From: Sphingomonadales bacterium UBA2683
GTDB taxonomy: Bacteria > Pseudomonadota > Alphaproteobacteria > Sphingomonadales > Sphingomonadaceae
DNA: 64,000 nt
Assembly (NCBI GenBank): GCA_002354635.1
Contig: DELZ01000004.1
Span: 509,878 to 573,877 of the forward strand
Reading direction: 5' to 3'
Part shown: positions 17,996-27,009 of the stretch, piece by piece
How the letters are laid out: each line of letters begins with the position of its first letter
Numbering within the stretch: position 1 is the first letter of the stretch
Translations under genes and position numbers: made by a program
The notes under the pieces: generated by a model
Seen by the model: only the letters and a program-made list of their open reading frames with translations
Databases searched by the model: none
What the model was told of the DNA's origin: nothing

Positions 17996-19404
17996 AACGT
18001 TTCGCCCAGGGTGATTTCGGCTCCACTCAATCCCAGCCAATGCCGAAGAGAATATTGCACAGACTCATCTTTCGAATAAATCAATGAAAATGCCAAATCG
18101 AAAATCGCGAGATGGCGTTGACAAAAATATGTCTCATCCCGCGGAACGTCAATTCGACCATATCGCGAAATATCATCGACAATGTCTCGACCACAATATG
18201 GTTGATAAACACATTTTTGGCACACCGGATCATGTTCATTTGTTGACACATCGTGCAGAGTTTGGCGTTCGGGAGTGTCCCATCCCGTCTCGATATCTCC
18301 AATAGAAAGATCGATGATTCCCGATCGAGTTAGCATCCTAGCCTCATCGGTTGGATAGACTTTGCCATCAAAATCAACCACTACATAATCAACACCAATT
18401 GGGTTTGGGTTACGCAAATCGACGTGTCGATCTTGTCCCGGTCGAAATATGCGGCTCAATATTTGGCTAAAATATGTTTCTTCAACGACCTCACTCTGGT
18501 TGGCCCAATTGCGCTCGATGAGGTGGTAGATAAACTTCTCGTAATAGGCCCGCCACGCTTCCGTGTGATCAACCGAGTCTGGATGCTGCTTCCGAGCGAA
18601 CCCTTGAAAATTAATCGGACGCAAATAGATGCTCCGAAACCCGCGAGCAACAAAGGCCTCTATCAGTTCTTCAGCGACCGGTAGGTTTGTCGGATCCACC
18701 GTCGGAAGTGCAGATATTTTTTCCGATCCATATCGATCCAACAGCAGGTTGAGGTTCTTTTCAAATTCAGAGGTTAAACCCATGTCCTTGGTTCGTTGCG
18801 ACTGGTGCGTCGCAAGTGAGCCATCCAAGGAAGTGCTGATCTGGACATTTTCTTTGTTAAAGATTCCCAATATTTCTTCGTCAAGTCGTTGCAAATTGGT
18901 GCATATCACGGCAGTCATGTCGGGTATGTGTGAACCAGCGTCGAGTATCGCCCTTATTAGATCTGGCCTCAATGTTGGTTCGCCGCCTTGAAACTCGATC
19001 TTGAGCGATCGCGCTGAAAATTGCCTAATCAGGTCAGTCACATGCTCTAGTGTTGCGGCATCCCAATCATAACCTTCGGCATTTTCATTGGCACGCGAAA
19101 CCTGACAATAGCTGCATGCGAGGTTACACCGCAGCGTCGGAACCAGTATAAGGTATTCCATACCCTCAACGCCCGTCTTGCGTCGTGCCCGCGCAAAAAG
19201 CGACGCGTGTTTTTCCAACTGACTATTCTTCAAAAAGAAGCGCTCTTGAAGAAACGCAAATTCCCGATCAGATAGTTCATTACTATCGATGCGGCTCAAC
19301 AAATCATGTTGGCCGGCAAAAAACCGACCTTCATCATTGGCAAAAATGTACCGATCAGAAACGGTGCTCGATCTCAAGTTCGCAAGACCGCCCAATTCCT
19401 TCAT
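17992..19404 (-). CDS. hxsB: His-Xaa-Ser system radical SAM maturase HxsB
   Basis: A 470-residue radical SAM protein with C-x3-C-x2-C at Cys93, Cys97 and Cys100 (R-C-N-L-A-C-S-Y-C), G-G-E-P-T around 140-144, and a SPASM-like C-terminal cysteine region (C-Q-K-C-V-Y-Q-P-Y-C-G-R-D) near residues 400-410 that would bind auxiliary clusters. This matches the peptide-maturase architecture of HxsB. It is the first gene of the five-gene - strand set. A ribosome site (GGATGG) precedes the ATG. The cassette is visibly richer in AT than the tra genes, suggesting a separate origin. Confidence 0.86.
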   Translation of the reverse strand: MKELGGLANLRSSTVSDRYIFANDEGRFFAGQHDLLSRIDSNELSDREFAFLQERFFLKNSQLEKHASLFARARRKTGVEGMEYLILVPTLRCNLACSYCQVSRANENAEGYDWDAATLEHVTDLIRQFSARSLKIEFQGGEPTLRPDLIRAILDAGSHIPDMTAVICTNLQRLDEEILGIFNKENVQISTSLDGSLATHQSQRTKDMGLTSEFEKNLNLLLDRYGSEKISALPTVDPTNLPVAEELIEAFVARGFRSIYLRPINFQGFARKQHPDSVDHTEAWRAYYEKFIYHLIERNWANQSEVVEETYFSQILSRIFRPGQDRHVDLRNPNPIGVDYVVVDFDGKVYPTDEARMLTRSGIIDLSIGDIETGWDTPERQTLHDVSTNEHDPVCQKCVYQPYCGRDIVDDISRYGRIDVPRDETYFCQRHLAIFDLAFSLIYSKDESVQYSLRHWLGLSGAEITLGETL

Positions 19405-19430
19405 ATCAAGAATCCATCCCTAAACATTAA

Positions 19431-19568
19431 CTAGCAACAGAGCGTAAAGCGACAATTGGACAATACAACTCGGTCAATCGGTTGAATAGAATTAGGTCGA
19501 CTTTTCCGGGCAGCTCTTGGACTTGATCTGTGCGCCTTACTGTCGATATTTGACAAATGATCTTCCAC
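19431..19568 (-). CDS. Possible 45-residue leader ORF upstream of hxsB
   Basis: A GTG-initiated open frame of 45 codons ending 26 bases before hxsB. It is basic in the middle and ends F-T-L-C-C. A purine-rich stretch (GAGGAGGG) lies about 13 bases before the GTG, which is too far to be convincing. It does not resemble HxsD. It may be non-coding leader sequence; listed only because the Hxs cassette otherwise lacks a recognisable small partner. Confidence 0.2.
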   Translation of the reverse strand: MEDHLSNIDSKAHRSSPRAARKSRPNSIQPIDRVVLSNCRFTLCC

Positions 19569-19632
19569 CTTCTTTAACTTCCCTCCTCAATACCCGTCCA
19601 GCGCCGTCCTCTAAGGAGCACTACGCCGCGCG

Positions 19633-22600
19633 CTATGCGCTAGCTATAACGTTCAATTTGACACTATAAGTTTCCATGAGAAAATTTTCCGTCGCTGCAA
19701 GTAGATCGAGTTGCTTTGGCGCAACTTTACCCTTCGATAAACCCGGTTGCACGACCCATACACGATAACTTCGATCCATTGATTTCCAATCAGCAATATA
19801 TTTGCGAATTTGATCCGCACCTCCTTTCTCAAAGCGCGAAGGTAAGCCTGCTTGTATCCTGTCTTTTTCCCGTTTCCTCATACGTTTAAGAATTCGAACG
19901 GGATACTCCATCCACCGGATTGATTTTTGAGCCTGTCCGCAAACCTCATAAAGGTCACCAACGCGGCATCCAGGTGCATCTCCGCCCGAATATTTCAAGT
20001 GAAACAGATCAACGTGTAGCCCGTTATCGGTTTCGCGAAGGGCAACAATATCAGCAATTTCACCCGTACCATCGTCATCAAAAATCACCTCATATTCTTC
20101 GTCAGAGGCAAGTAACGTCTCTATCATTCTTCTTTGTATCGAATCTGCTTTTTTCTCATGGCCTTGAGATTCCGATTTGATATCTACACCATCCCAATCG
20201 CGAGTCTCAATCTTGGTTTTGTCAAACGCTTGTCGGTCTTCGCGAACAGGTAGGCTAAATAGCTCATTGAAGATAAGGAAATCCCCATCGGCAAAATAAA
20301 TGTGCGGAGGATCATCTGCAAATACCTCTGATAGCGGTCTTTCACTGCCCTTCTTAAACATCACGAGCGGCCCATCCACTTGTTTATATTCAGCCTTCTC
20401 AGCCGACAAGCTAATCTCGAATGTTGAAGTGTAATCATCCGTGCCAACGGTGAATCTTATCGGTCCATCTGAATCGTGTTCCCCAGTTTCAATTTCACAC
20501 TCGAAAAACCCAACCCAATCACTGTCGCCAAAACGAAGAGACATTCGTTCTTCAACATCAATCAGGAAAGTCTCGGGCCAATGAACGGCCAGCACTGGCT
20601 TGTCTTTCGGTCTTTCACTGATTTGAGTTTGTTTCACCAAATTCCGTACGAATGAATCGGTCCTTATCGAGTTATCGGTAATCTTCGCGCCAATAGAGCG
20701 ACACCATTCGAGCCATTCGCTGAAATCTGTGGCGGATTGCATCGACCAGAATTTTCCCTTTGCAGAACAACCAATATTCTCTTTTCCTTCTCCCTTGTAG
20801 CCAATGCCAAAAATATTGGATTTGCGTTTTGTAGAGAACTGCTGATCAGAAATCTGAGATGTAATATCAGAACCAACAAACATCGTGTATCGAACTTGTC
20901 GGCCAAGGGTGCTGCTGAGCCCCAAGTTCATCAACATCAGTCTACTCATGCCATCAAGGACACGGTAGACAGGTTCACCCATTATCCTCGAGACCTGTTC
21001 GCCGCATATCGACTTTGCCAATTTTTCGTGAAGCTCTTTAGATTTGGAACTGTTTACGTAAAGTAACTTTGTTTCGCTATCCCAGTGGATCATAAACAGG
21101 TTCCACTCCACGTTTGTCACTTCTTTAGTGGAACTCCAGCGAACAGGAATATCCTCTCGTGTCACGAAAATCGCAATTCGTTCTTCATCATTTATCACCG
21201 GCCCGGCCTGAACCGATGCGAGGGGCAATGCCGCCTCAATTTCCTGAGGTCTCCATTCATCACATTCAGTGCGATAGACGATAGTATTCATTTTGGGCTG
21301 AAGTGTTTGGAGCGGAATACCTTCTAGACTATCACCGAACCCATCCATGATAGCAGCTCTTTTTAGCTGCCGTCCTGTCCGATTTTCACTCAGCACATTC
21401 AGCAGAAAGTTCCAATCTGCGTCTTCAGCATATAGTGAGCGCAGTGACTCATCGATCTCCGATTGCTCAATGTTGGCAATGACTGTTGCTTCACCAATAC
21501 CTTTGCTGTCTCGAGTAAATCTGCCGGTGAACTGTAAGGTGATTGCGACACTTTTGTGCCTATCGTGAAGCCCAGAAATTTTAAGCTGAGGTAGATCAAA
21601 TCCCTCGCCGAGCATATCAACGCAGACGATAATTCGGCTATCGCGATTGTGAAGGCGGGCCAAAGCCTCGTTCTTCAAACTTTTTTTCATCTGAGAGTGA
21701 ATGAGAACAGGTTTAAACTCTCCCAAACTTTGTTGATACAGAGCCACGATTTCATTGGCCCTTGTTATACTTTTGGCGCGCGCCATCACCAAATGATCGA
21801 AGCCATTATCTATGTCGCGGCGCAGTTGTGCACCGACGCGTTTTACAATCTCTTTATCAGCTTCCTTCTCCTGTAATCCTTGCACGGCTTGGAAGTTTAT
21901 CGGTCTAAAATAGCCCTCATTCTGCGCCTTGGCCAAGGGATAGACATATATGAATTTGCCGTCGACGCGTTTTCCATCTGTTCGGAACGGGGTGGCTGTA
22001 AATTGCACCACAACACGATCTTTGAACTTTGCTTTGAACAACTGCCAAGTTCTTGCAGCTATATGATGGGCTTCATCGATAAACAGATGCGAGCTCAGCT
22101 CAGCCATCTTTTCTTGAATTTCTGGTTCACATTGTCCAGCAACCTGCATTGTTGTGACAACCACATTCGCTCGCGAAAAAATATCGTTTACCTCTTGCAA
22201 AGAAGTCGGCCTGCCTTCCAAAACCGCCACGACTGGTGTTTCAGCGCTTTCTTTTAACACGCCAGCTTCCTTGAGAATTCCCAGCGTCTTAAATTTGTCA
22301 GCAATTTGATCGCGCAATGCTGCATTGGGTACAACAACTAGAAGACGCTTTATCCCAACTGCAGTTAGCAATGCGAGCATGGTTTCCGTTTTGCCAGTTC
22401 CGGTCGGCATCACAATAGTAGCCGGTCGCTCGGTGACGCTCCAATGTGCCAGCGTGGCATGTAAGGCACCGACCTGGGGTGGACGCAAACCAGGATTGAT
22501 GATTTGCCCTTCATCGTCTCGGACTTCTTCGCTGAAGGAAAAAGAGCCTTCCCAACTTGACCGCACTTTATCACATATGCGCTCGGCAGTCGGCAAATCC

Positions 22601-22956
22601 AAATCGGCAATTTTCCGAGGTTTCGGGCGCAACCAGCGCATTGAATCTACGGCACCAGATGCCGTCAATTCCGCTTCTTTCGTTACGCCATCAGCAACAA
22701 GCAAGGCATGCCCATCTAACTCTGCAGCTGTGTTCTTTGGCAAAATTACTGTAGGACCGACACCCGCGAGCGTTACTTTAAACCCTGAATTTGTTCGCTG
22801 AGCAAAAGTTGAAATCTGAACTTTTTCTTCGGTTTCAAGCCTTGCAAATTTTTCAAATTTGCATTTGCCAAATCTGCCTTCAATTTCCACCAAAGCTGGG
22901 GTGCGAATATTTATTTCATGATCAAACAAGTCACCCATGGAAAATACTATAAGCAC
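19633..22956 (-). CDS. DEAD/DEAH-box helicase with nuclease-like C-terminus
   Basis: An approximately 1107-residue superfamily-2 helicase. After a unique N-terminal domain of about 150 residues come Walker A M-P-T-G-T-G-K-T (183-190), D-E-A-H-H (near 294) and the motif VI region Q-F-T-G-R-F-T-R-D. The family resembles type III restriction subunits and stand-alone restriction-like helicases. Near the C-terminus a segment G-E-I-A-D-I-V-A-L followed by V-D-L-F-H-L-K-Y-S looks like the core of a PD-(D/E)XK nuclease. No methyltransferase or specificity gene is adjacent. Start is GTG 22956 or ATG 22938; neither has a strong ribosome site. Low GC relative to the tra genes. A defence role is plausible but unproven. 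Confidence 0.78.
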   Translation of the reverse strand: MLIVFSMGDLFDHEINIRTPALVEIEGRFGKCKFEKFARLETEEKVQISTFAQRTNSGFKVTLAGVGPTVILPKNTAAELDGHALLVADGVTKEAELTASGAVDSMRWLRPKPRKIADLDLPTAERICDKVRSSWEGSFSFSEEVRDDEGQIINPGLRPPQVGALHATLAHWSVTERPATIVMPTGTGKTETMLALLTAVGIKRLLVVVPNAALRDQIADKFKTLGILKEAGVLKESAETPVVAVLEGRPTSLQEVNDIFSRANVVVTTMQVAGQCEPEIQEKMAELSSHLFIDEAHHIAARTWQLFKAKFKDRVVVQFTATPFRTDGKRVDGKFIYVYPLAKAQNEGYFRPINFQAVQGLQEKEADKEIVKRVGAQLRRDIDNGFDHLVMARAKSITRANEIVALYQQSLGEFKPVLIHSQMKKSLKNEALARLHNRDSRIIVCVDMLGEGFDLPQLKISGLHDRHKSVAITLQFTGRFTRDSKGIGEATVIANIEQSEIDESLRSLYAEDADWNFLLNVLSENRTGRQLKRAAIMDGFGDSLEGIPLQTLQPKMNTIVYRTECDEWRPQEIEAALPLASVQAGPVINDEERIAIFVTREDIPVRWSSTKEVTNVEWNLFMIHWDSETKLLYVNSSKSKELHEKLAKSICGEQVSRIMGEPVYRVLDGMSRLMLMNLGLSSTLGRQVRYTMFVGSDITSQISDQQFSTKRKSNIFGIGYKGEGKENIGCSAKGKFWSMQSATDFSEWLEWCRSIGAKITDNSIRTDSFVRNLVKQTQISERPKDKPVLAVHWPETFLIDVEERMSLRFGDSDWVGFFECEIETGEHDSDGPIRFTVGTDDYTSTFEISLSAEKAEYKQVDGPLVMFKKGSERPLSEVFADDPPHIYFADGDFLIFNELFSLPVREDRQAFDKTKIETRDWDGVDIKSESQGHEKKADSIQRRMIETLLASDEEYEVIFDDDGTGEIADIVALRETDNGLHVDLFHLKYSGGDAPGCRVGDLYEVCGQAQKSIRWMEYPVRILKRMRKREKDRIQAGLPSRFEKGGADQIRKYIADWKSMDRSYRVWVVQPGLSKGKVAPKQLDLLAATENFLMETYSVKLNVIASA

Positions 22957-23080
22957 TCTTGTTATTTCTTAAATAAAAAATTTTTCATAATAAATTGACA
23001 TAATTCTGTCCTTGAGGTTGATCTTCCAAAGATGAGACGACAGCATGCCTATTTTGCCCCATTTTTGCCAACAGCCCGCA

Positions 23081-23281
23081 TCAGGTAGATTTATTCTTAA
23101 GCTGAAATGCCGCTTGCTTCTGCAAATAACTCTCCACCTTCCTCAACGTCCTCAGCCTCGGCTTCCTCCCCGCCCGCAAGTCCATGACAAACCTCGGATC
23201 CCCCACCGCCCTTCTGCCGAACCGCGACGGCGACATGTGGGTTTCCTTCAAATGTTTTTCGATGCGTTCCAGCAATTTCAT
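23081..23281 (-). CDS. Small DNA-binding-like protein, divergent from the repressor
   Basis: A 66-residue basic helical protein (K-L-L-E-R-I-E-K-H-L-K-E-T, then S-R-F-G-R-R-A-V-G-D-P-R-F-V-M-D-L-R-A-G-R) with the look of a short Cro- or XRE-like helix-turn-helix. The ATG at 23281 has a ribosome site (GAGG) a few bases upstream; a GTG at 23305 would extend it by eight residues. It is transcribed away from the S24-type repressor across a shared operator region, a layout typical of a CI/Cro-like switch. Identity is inferred from layout and composition. Confidence 0.6.
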   Translation of the reverse strand: MKLLERIEKHLKETHMSPSRFGRRAVGDPRFVMDLRAGRKPRLRTLRKVESYLQKQAAFQLKNKST

Positions 23282-23321
23282 CAGCCACCTCGAATCATAA
23301 ATCACTTGTGTTCTTGTTTTG

Positions 23322-23362
23322 TTCCTAGTAGGAAGATTGCATATTGTCTAGGATAAATCCTA
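23322..23362. promoter_or_regulatory. Twin palindromic operators between divergent regulators
   Basis: Two perfect palindromes with the same half-site lie between the divergent genes: TTCCTAGTAGGAA at 23322-23334 and TAGGATAAATCCTA at 23349-23362. Their centres are about 27 bases apart. The position suits binding by the S24-type repressor encoded immediately to the right, acting on both promoters. Half-site TTCCTA recurs at 30957 and 50160 upstream of two + strand genes. Confidence 0.6.
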
Positions 23363-23387
23363 CCCACGGGTTCGAAAGGCACAAAAG

Positions 23388-24023
23388 ATGGATGATGTAA
23401 GAGAAACACTGGAACGCCTGATCCGCCAAAACGGGGACGATTATTCTGGCCTGTCAAAAATGCTCGGGCGCAATCCGGCCTATATCCAGCAGTTCATTAA
23501 ACGCGGAAGCCCACGCAAACTCGACCCTGATGACAGACGGGCGCTTGCCAGTTTTTACGGAGTTGATGAACAAGTTTTGGGCGGGCCTCCCTCGACGGAC
23601 AACGACGGCATGGTCGAAGTCCCAGTCCTGGACGTCAATGCTTCTGCAGGTCACGGCGCGCTGGCAACAAGTGAAGACCGGACGACACGGTTTTCTTTTG
23701 ATGAACGCTGGCTGCGTAAGCTCACGCCCGCCAAAGGTGCCAGTCTTTCGGTTATCCGCGTAATTGGTGATTCCATGGAGCCAACGCTCTCTGACGGCGA
23801 TGATGTATTGGTTGATGCGTCGGATCATGGCTCGCGGCTGCGAGACGGTATCTATGTGGTCCGGGTGGATGACACGCTTATGGTCAAACGGATTGCGCTG
23901 CGTCCGGATAGTAAGTTTGTAACCATTACCAGCGACAATCCAACCTATCCGACATGGAATGATGTTGACCGCAGCACGATCCATATTGCTGGCCGCGTTC
24001 TCTGGTTCGGCCGGGCGCTTTGA
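23388..24023 (+). CDS. XRE/S24-family repressor (LexA/CI-like)
   Basis: A 211-residue regulator. The N-terminal 50 residues form a helix-turn-helix (S-G-L-S-K-M-L-G-R-N-P-A-Y-I-Q-Q-F-I). The C-terminal part is an S24 peptidase domain with the Ser nucleophile in V-I-G-D-S-M-E-P-T-L (near residue 130) and the lysine in V-K-R-I-A (near 165), the pair used for autocleavage during SOS. A cleavage-site-like pair A-G lies near residue 87 (N-A-S-A-G-H-G). It probably represses ICE transfer genes until DNA damage, as in SXT-like elements (inference). Confidence 0.85.
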   Translation: MDDVRETLERLIRQNGDDYSGLSKMLGRNPAYIQQFIKRGSPRKLDPDDRRALASFYGVDEQVLGGPPSTDNDGMVEVPVLDVNASAGHGALATSEDRTTRFSFDERWLRKLTPAKGASLSVIRVIGDSMEPTLSDGDDVLVDASDHGSRLRDGIYVVRVDDTLMVKRIALRPDSKFVTITSDNPTYPTWNDVDRSTIHIAGRVLWFGRAL

Positions 24024-24044
24024 ATTCTAACTACTGATACTTTC

Positions 24045-26969
24045 CTAGATTCCCATATCGAGCGGCTTGCTGTGTTCCTTGGCCAGTTCGAGTTGCTCTT
24101 TCTGGGTCGCTTTTTCCAGTCCCTTGCCAATTGAAAGCCCTCGCGCTGCCGCTTTGCCAAGACGTTTTGTCACCTCCAAAGCGGATGTCTTCGCGCCGTC
24201 ATTTCGTTCAACCGCAGTTTCCAATTTCTCGCGATTGTCGACAATCAGCGTCAAATTATCGCGCAGCCGCGTGATCGTGACCAGAAAGGTCTGTTTGTTG
24301 GAAAGATTGCGCTCGCGGCTATCCATCACCGCTATACCGCGATCTGCGGTCAATCCCTGCGCCATGTGGGCATTGAGCGCATAAGCCAGATCAATGCGCT
24401 TTAGCATCGGATCGTCACGGCCAAGACGATGATCCATTCCGGCAGATGTGCGCAATGTTACATGGGTTTTATCAATATCAACAATTTTCGCCTGGTCCGC
24501 ATTGAAAAGACCGCGTTTATGATCGCTGTCGGTCCAGCGGATCTTGTCACCGGCATAGATATCGAGCTGCTTCTTTTCATAGAGCGCGATCTGGTCTTCG
24601 TTTGTGACTGCCCTTAGCTTACCAAATTCAAACCGGCGTTTTTTGCCTTTCCGATCCCGCAGCATGATATGCTTGCCGCGTTCGTCGACCGCAATCACAT
24701 CATATTGCCCCTTGCCAATGCGCTGGCTGCGGTTCGCAGTCTTGAATTCCACCATCATGCCCGGCTGATAGATGCTCACATGGCGCAGCTCTTCGCGCGT
24801 GCTGTTAACGCGGTTGTAGGTCTCCAACTTGAGGCCGCGTTTTCCAAGCTCGTTATTTTCGCGCAGTCCCGTCTGCACCGCTGAATTCACCGCCGTGCGA
24901 AGCGCCCGACCTGACGCATAGATTGCCGTGGTTTTGCGCTCCCCGGGCGGCAAGGCCAGCCAGCGTTCTGCAGCGACGATAGCACTGTCTTCCTTGGTTT
25001 CAACAATATGATCCTTCAGGTACGACATAGCTTCGCCGACATCGCCAGCCTGAGCTGAATATTGCGCGCGACGGAGTGTCTTATCGCGGGCGCGCAGGTT
25101 TGTAATCATTTTTGCGGTATCAATGCCCGCAGATTGGACCAGCGCAAAGGGCTTGCCCGCATCAACCGCGCCGAGCTGCTTTTTATCACCGATCATCACG
25201 AGACGTTCCACCTCCAGCAAGTTGGCAAGCCGGACGAGCTTTTCTTTTTCGACATTGGAAACCATTGAGGCTTCGTCGAGCACCAGGACATGATTTTTCA
25301 TGGCCGCTCTGGCCTCCGCTAGTGCTTTTTTGTCGGGGCTGTCTGTTAAGAGCTTCTTATGATTGCCGACAAACCGCGCGAGCGTCATCGAATTGATTCC
25401 GGTATCGCGTTCGAGCATCTGGACGAGCGTATTTTGTACAGCCAAACCCAGCACCGTCTTGCCGTCTTCTGCCAGCAGCTGAGAAACCGGTTTCAAAAGA
25501 CTGCTTTTGCCTGCCCCTGCAATGCCCTGAACGGCGAGAATGCGGTTGCTCGATGACAATATAAGCCTGCCGGCAGCTTCCTGACCTGAATTGAGGGTCA
25601 TACCAAAGTTCAGGCCTGCAACAGCCTGCAATTGTTCTGCCGCAGCACCAGGCAACATAAACGCCTCGGTCTTGCCCCTGCCCGCTTCGACCTGATCAAT
25701 GATCCGCTGTTCGGTTTGCAGAGCGTCGCGGGTGGTGAGATAATCCCTGTCTTTCCCGCGCCCGCGAACCAGATCGCCTGCTTTCACCAGCCTGTTTACG
25801 CGGTTTTCGACATGAGAAATCGTTGTTGGTAAACCAAAATCCAGCGCCGCCTTATAGACATCAGTCATGCGAAAAGCGGCTTCGCGCTGGCCGAGATGGC
25901 GTATGGCCGAAGCAGTAGCCTGCGCTGCGGCAATTTCCTCGCGGCTTCTTTTAAGGATATGCTTTGGTACCAACGGATCATCGGAGATTGCAGATACGCG
26001 GCCATGGATTTTTTCGGCAAAGGCGCGCAGAAAGTTCATTCCCCGCTGCAATGGAGAGAGATTGGCATTGTCATCCTTACCAAGATCCGCAGCGCGGGTT
26101 TTTGCGTTTTTAACCAGCCCGTCAAGGTCAAGGTCTATCGCATCTGCCGCCTCTCGCCATGTAGCAGATAAAACACCCCTGTCCTTGATCGCCTCTTTGG
26201 ACGCGCGGGTTGCCAGCGCCGCGATCTTGCCGGCTTCTAGCCCTGGCCCTCTGCGCGCGTCGAGAACCTCCTGACGCCGCGTAGAAAAGGCCATAATCGC
26301 TTCGCGTGAGATACCGGAGGCTTCAAAATTTCCATGCTTGCTTTGGCGCGCGGGTTCATAGCCGAGTTTTTCGGCTTCCAATCTAAACCGCGCCATGGTC
26401 ATGCTATTGAGCAGCGTATTCATAGACCACAGTTTGTCATTATGAAGCGCGCGCCACTTGTCGTCTTTTCCCTGCGTCACATTGGCAATCACCGCATGAA
26501 AATGGACATTGGGTTCCTGGTTGCGATTGGTATCATGCTGGAACAGACCGATGGCGAGATTGCCGGTGCTCATTGCTTTAATTTTTCCGCGCGAGGCGAG
26601 CCTTGTTTCTGCCGCGTTTTTCTCGGCCCACTCAAGTGTTTGCGTAACCGCAGTCCGATACGCATCAATGATCCGTTTGTCCCCGCCAACAAGCGCGAGC
26701 AGCGACCAGCTTTTGGGAAGCGAGAAAGTAAGATCGGTCCCGGCGCGGTGGAACTGTTTTTCGCTGCCAACGCGTTCGCCGTTTGGCAACTCGCCGCGGA
26801 GTAAAGCCTCGAAGGCTGGCGATTCAACCTGGCCTTTTAGGCCAAGTCTTTCTGCCCCTTGCCCAAGCCACTCGCCGGAGCGATCCGCGTCAGCGCGGGT
26901 GTAGTAGTTATCCGCTGCAAAATAGGTGGCAGCGCCGCCAGCAGAACGAACATTGGCAACCGAAAGCAT
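24045..26969 (-). CDS. traI: MobF-family conjugative relaxase/helicase TraI
   Basis: A 974-residue relaxase. The TrwC-type N-terminal domain shows tandem tyrosines (D-N-Y-Y, residues 21-23) and the metal-binding histidine motif N-V-H-F-H-A-V-I near residues 153-160. A RecD-like helicase domain follows with Walker A G-I-A-G-A-G-K-S-S near 495 and a D-E-A-S motif near 575. It nicks oriT, stays bound to the 5' end and unwinds the transferred strand. It is much shorter than F TraI and closer in size to TrwC of R388. The C-terminal 60 residues are Lys/Ala-rich. It is followed 40 bases upstream on the same strand by traD. Confidence 0.94.
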   Translation of the reverse strand: MLSVANVRSAGGAATYFAADNYYTRADADRSGEWLGQGAERLGLKGQVESPAFEALLRGELPNGERVGSEKQFHRAGTDLTFSLPKSWSLLALVGGDKRIIDAYRTAVTQTLEWAEKNAAETRLASRGKIKAMSTGNLAIGLFQHDTNRNQEPNVHFHAVIANVTQGKDDKWRALHNDKLWSMNTLLNSMTMARFRLEAEKLGYEPARQSKHGNFEASGISREAIMAFSTRRQEVLDARRGPGLEAGKIAALATRASKEAIKDRGVLSATWREAADAIDLDLDGLVKNAKTRAADLGKDDNANLSPLQRGMNFLRAFAEKIHGRVSAISDDPLVPKHILKRSREEIAAAQATASAIRHLGQREAAFRMTDVYKAALDFGLPTTISHVENRVNRLVKAGDLVRGRGKDRDYLTTRDALQTEQRIIDQVEAGRGKTEAFMLPGAAAEQLQAVAGLNFGMTLNSGQEAAGRLILSSSNRILAVQGIAGAGKSSLLKPVSQLLAEDGKTVLGLAVQNTLVQMLERDTGINSMTLARFVGNHKKLLTDSPDKKALAEARAAMKNHVLVLDEASMVSNVEKEKLVRLANLLEVERLVMIGDKKQLGAVDAGKPFALVQSAGIDTAKMITNLRARDKTLRRAQYSAQAGDVGEAMSYLKDHIVETKEDSAIVAAERWLALPPGERKTTAIYASGRALRTAVNSAVQTGLRENNELGKRGLKLETYNRVNSTREELRHVSIYQPGMMVEFKTANRSQRIGKGQYDVIAVDERGKHIMLRDRKGKKRRFEFGKLRAVTNEDQIALYEKKQLDIYAGDKIRWTDSDHKRGLFNADQAKIVDIDKTHVTLRTSAGMDHRLGRDDPMLKRIDLAYALNAHMAQGLTADRGIAVMDSRERNLSNKQTFLVTITRLRDNLTLIVDNREKLETAVERNDGAKTSALEVTKRLGKAAARGLSIGKGLEKATQKEQLELAKEHSKPLDMGI

Positions 26970-27009
26970 CAGATAATATCCGGTCCGCGAGCATCACAGC
27001 GCGCCATAT

